Assembly: GCA_020061285.1 (NCBI GenBank)
Contig: JAGUYQ010000084.1
Location: 1-7,281, forward strand
Direction: 5' to 3'
Length of the DNA stretch: 7,281 nt
Source of the DNA: Betaproteobacteria bacterium
Lineage (GTDB): Bacteria > Pseudomonadota > Gammaproteobacteria > Burkholderiales > UBA9220
The stretch's first letter is position 1; each line of letters begins with the position of its first letter. The position numbers and the translations under genes are program-made. This document shows, piece after piece, positions 6,143 through 7,281 of this stretch. A model generated the notes under the pieces. The model ran no database searches. It was not told the origin of the DNA and saw only the letters and a list, made by a program, of their open reading frames with translations.

Positions 6143-6661
6143 TCACATAAGCCGTATCGAAAATTTTGCGACGATATCTTCCATTAATATGGATACGGGT
6201 TCTACAGGCTCCCATGCCATCAGCAGTGCATTCTCTTCATACGCAACCCCGGGGAGGCCGAATTTCATTTCATTGCCCCATTCCACGAGGGATTTTGATT
6301 TGTTGATCAAAACATTCTTGGCGGCCCATATTTCCGATGTGTTTTCCTTGCTCCAGGTCATAAAGCGCCAAAGGGGAAAAGAAAGAGAATCTTGCGAATT
6401 TAGTGGGAAAATAAAAAATGCGGGGTTTCGGTGTATCAAAAAATATACCCCCCCGTCGAGAGGCGCCTTAAATACTTCTATTGCTTCAACCCTATTGCTT
6501 TCAATCACTAATGGCTCGTCAAGAAAATAGGGAAGAAGGAAATATATTAGACCCGGCGAGTTATTCTTAAAAAACAGGTCTCCTACCAAAACCCGCGCAG
6601 GTGGCTTACTTGGCGCCTCGTAGGCATATGCCACTCGAACATCAAAATCCGAGTTTTTCAT
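6143..6661 (-). CDS. hypothetical protein, candidate immunity protein for the upstream effector-like gene
   Basis: 172-aa protein that I do not recognise. It has no signal peptide. A short hydrophobic stretch (LIYFLLPYFL, about residues 40-49) is too short and mixed for a confident membrane helix, so the protein is probably cytoplasmic and of mixed alpha/beta type, rich in aromatic residues and Glu/Lys. The ATG at 6659-6661 is preferred, with GGAAGG nine bases upstream. The frame extends seven codons to a TTG inside the gap after the previous gene. It starts 22 bp after the transglutaminase-like gene and precedes the PAAR-like gene in the same orientation, the usual place of an immunity gene. 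Base composition is strikingly AT-rich: bases 6361-6420 have 21 G/C of 60, against 43 of 60 at 1141-1200. The immunity role rests on position alone. Confidence 0.6.
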   Translation of the reverse strand: MKNSDFDVRVAYAYEAPSKPPARVLVGDLFFKNNSPGLIYFLLPYFLDEPLVIESNRVEAIEVFKAPLDGGVYFLIHRNPAFFIFPLNSQDSLSFPLWRFMTWSKENTSEIWAAKNVLINKSKSLVEWGNEMKFGLPGVAYEENALLMAWEPVEPVSILMEDIVAKFSIRLM

Positions 6662-6683
6662 TTCTTTTTGCCTTCCAAACAAT

Positions 6684-7281
6684 TTATTTCAACAGGAATT
6701 TTTCCAGTTGGAATCTTTGGAGTGTGTCATACCTGAGCCCAACAGGATTAGCATCCTGTGCTTCTGCCAAGGCTTTCTTATAACTTGAATGTGAAGAGCG
6801 CAACATAGGGTCCTGAGAAATATCGTCCGAGGAGGGGGACTGATTGAAGGCATGCTCCATACTAGTTTTTAGCTGTTGCAGCGTCATTCCATTCAAGCCG
6901 AGCCCACTGAATTTATTACCACCGTCGTAAATGCAATTCTCTCCCTGCCACAAACCGGCGGGGTGTTTTTGCAAGTACCGAGAGTCATTCTGGTAATAAA
7001 TCCAGTCGCCCTTAATCAAATCATTGGTTGACGAGGCATTTGGGGTCTCCATCAACTCCTTAACACGATCCCGTGGTGCCGTATTTGTCCCAATCACTAC
7101 CCCGGGATCATTGTCACTGACATAGGCAAAGTGCTTGTCAAAATCCACACTCCCCAAAGTCTCTAATAAGCCCTTGGCGAGAACCGCACGTATTGCTGAC
7201 AAACACTCCAACCGCGTCGGTCCTGAAAACGCAGCCCTGACTGCCTCCGATGGCTTCTTCCCAGGTTTCAGGATAAAACTA
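6684..7281 (-). CDS. transglutaminase-like (papain-fold) protein, C-terminal part; probable secreted effector
   Basis: 198 codons are visible (from 7280); the 5' part lies beyond the right edge. The order of motifs resembles Bacillus spore protein-glutamine gamma-glutamyltransferase Tgl. LEC (24-26) matches FEC, with the nucleophile Cys26; an alpha-helix AIRAVLAKGLLETLG follows; then KGDWIYYQND (90-99) matches GDCLYFKN, and LWQGENCIYDGG (110-121) matches QWRGENVILLG with its catalytic Glu. The next element, FSGLGLNG (124-131), aligns with the Tgl stretch that contains the catalytic His, but no His is present here. Such an enzyme would crosslink or deamidate glutamine side chains. Linkage to a PAAR-like gene and a possible immunity gene suggests a type VI effector acting in a target cell. 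An in-frame TTG at 7211 is not taken as a start because it sits in the active-site motif. A DUF-type relative without enzyme activity remains possible. Confidence 0.62.
   Translation of the reverse strand, partial: SFILKPGKKPSEAVRAAFSGPTRLECLSAIRAVLAKGLLETLGSVDFDKHFAYVSDNDPGVVIGTNTAPRDRVKELMETPNASSTNDLIKGDWIYYQNDSRYLQKHPAGLWQGENCIYDGGNKFSGLGLNGMTLQQLKTSMEHAFNQSPSSDDISQDPMLRSSHSSYKKALAEAQDANPVGLRYDTLQRFQLEKFLLK

Noticed and set aside
5721..6215. 164-codon frame overlapping the PAAR-like gene in another minus frame
   Set aside because: It is a shadow: a Gly/His/Asp-rich translation produced by the Ala/Pro-rich codons of the DUF4280 gene.

Overview
The window is GC-rich over most of its length and carries proteobacterial gene types: an alpha-hydroxyketone quorum-sensing synthase and sensor, a single-stranded DNA-binding protein with a DDIPF-type tail, and a PAAR-like protein of the kind linked to type VI secretion. 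A GC-rich gamma- or betaproteobacterium fits best. I cannot name the genus. No tRNA, rRNA, insertion sequence or CRISPR array was seen.

Layout. Bases 1-564 (minus strand, runs off the left edge) encode a CdtB-like DNase I-fold protein. Its last 30 codons look instead like a peptide-transporter solute-binding protein. A 252-bp divergent spacer with an 18-bp near-palindrome separates it from a cqsA-type autoinducer synthase (817-2088, plus). Only 18 bp away, in convergent orientation, lies a translationally coupled pair on the minus strand: a CqsS/LqsS-like membrane sensor kinase (4442-3129) and an LqsR-like response regulator (3129-2107). Together these form a complete signal-synthase, receptor and regulator set. 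About 400 bp without a gene follow, then ssb (5386-4910, minus) with its own promoter candidate and intrinsic terminator.

The right end is a minus-strand accessory cassette, read from right to left. It holds the C-terminal part of a transglutaminase-like (papain-fold) protein (7280-6684, open at the right edge), an unrecognised 172-aa protein that could be its immunity protein (6661-6143), and a DUF4280/PAAR-like protein (6028-5642). The first two genes are clearly AT-richer than the rest, which suggests horizontal acquisition.

How it fits together (inference). The synthase would make a diffusible alpha-hydroxyketone. The six-TM kinase would sense it and signal to the separate regulator, as in the Legionella Lqs system. 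The gene order and convergent orientation differ from the lqsA-lqsR-hdeD-lqsS cluster as I remember it. The CdtB-like gene shares the synthase's upstream region and may be co-regulated with it. The right-hand cassette looks like an effector/immunity/spike-tip set and has no visible regulatory link to the quorum-sensing block.
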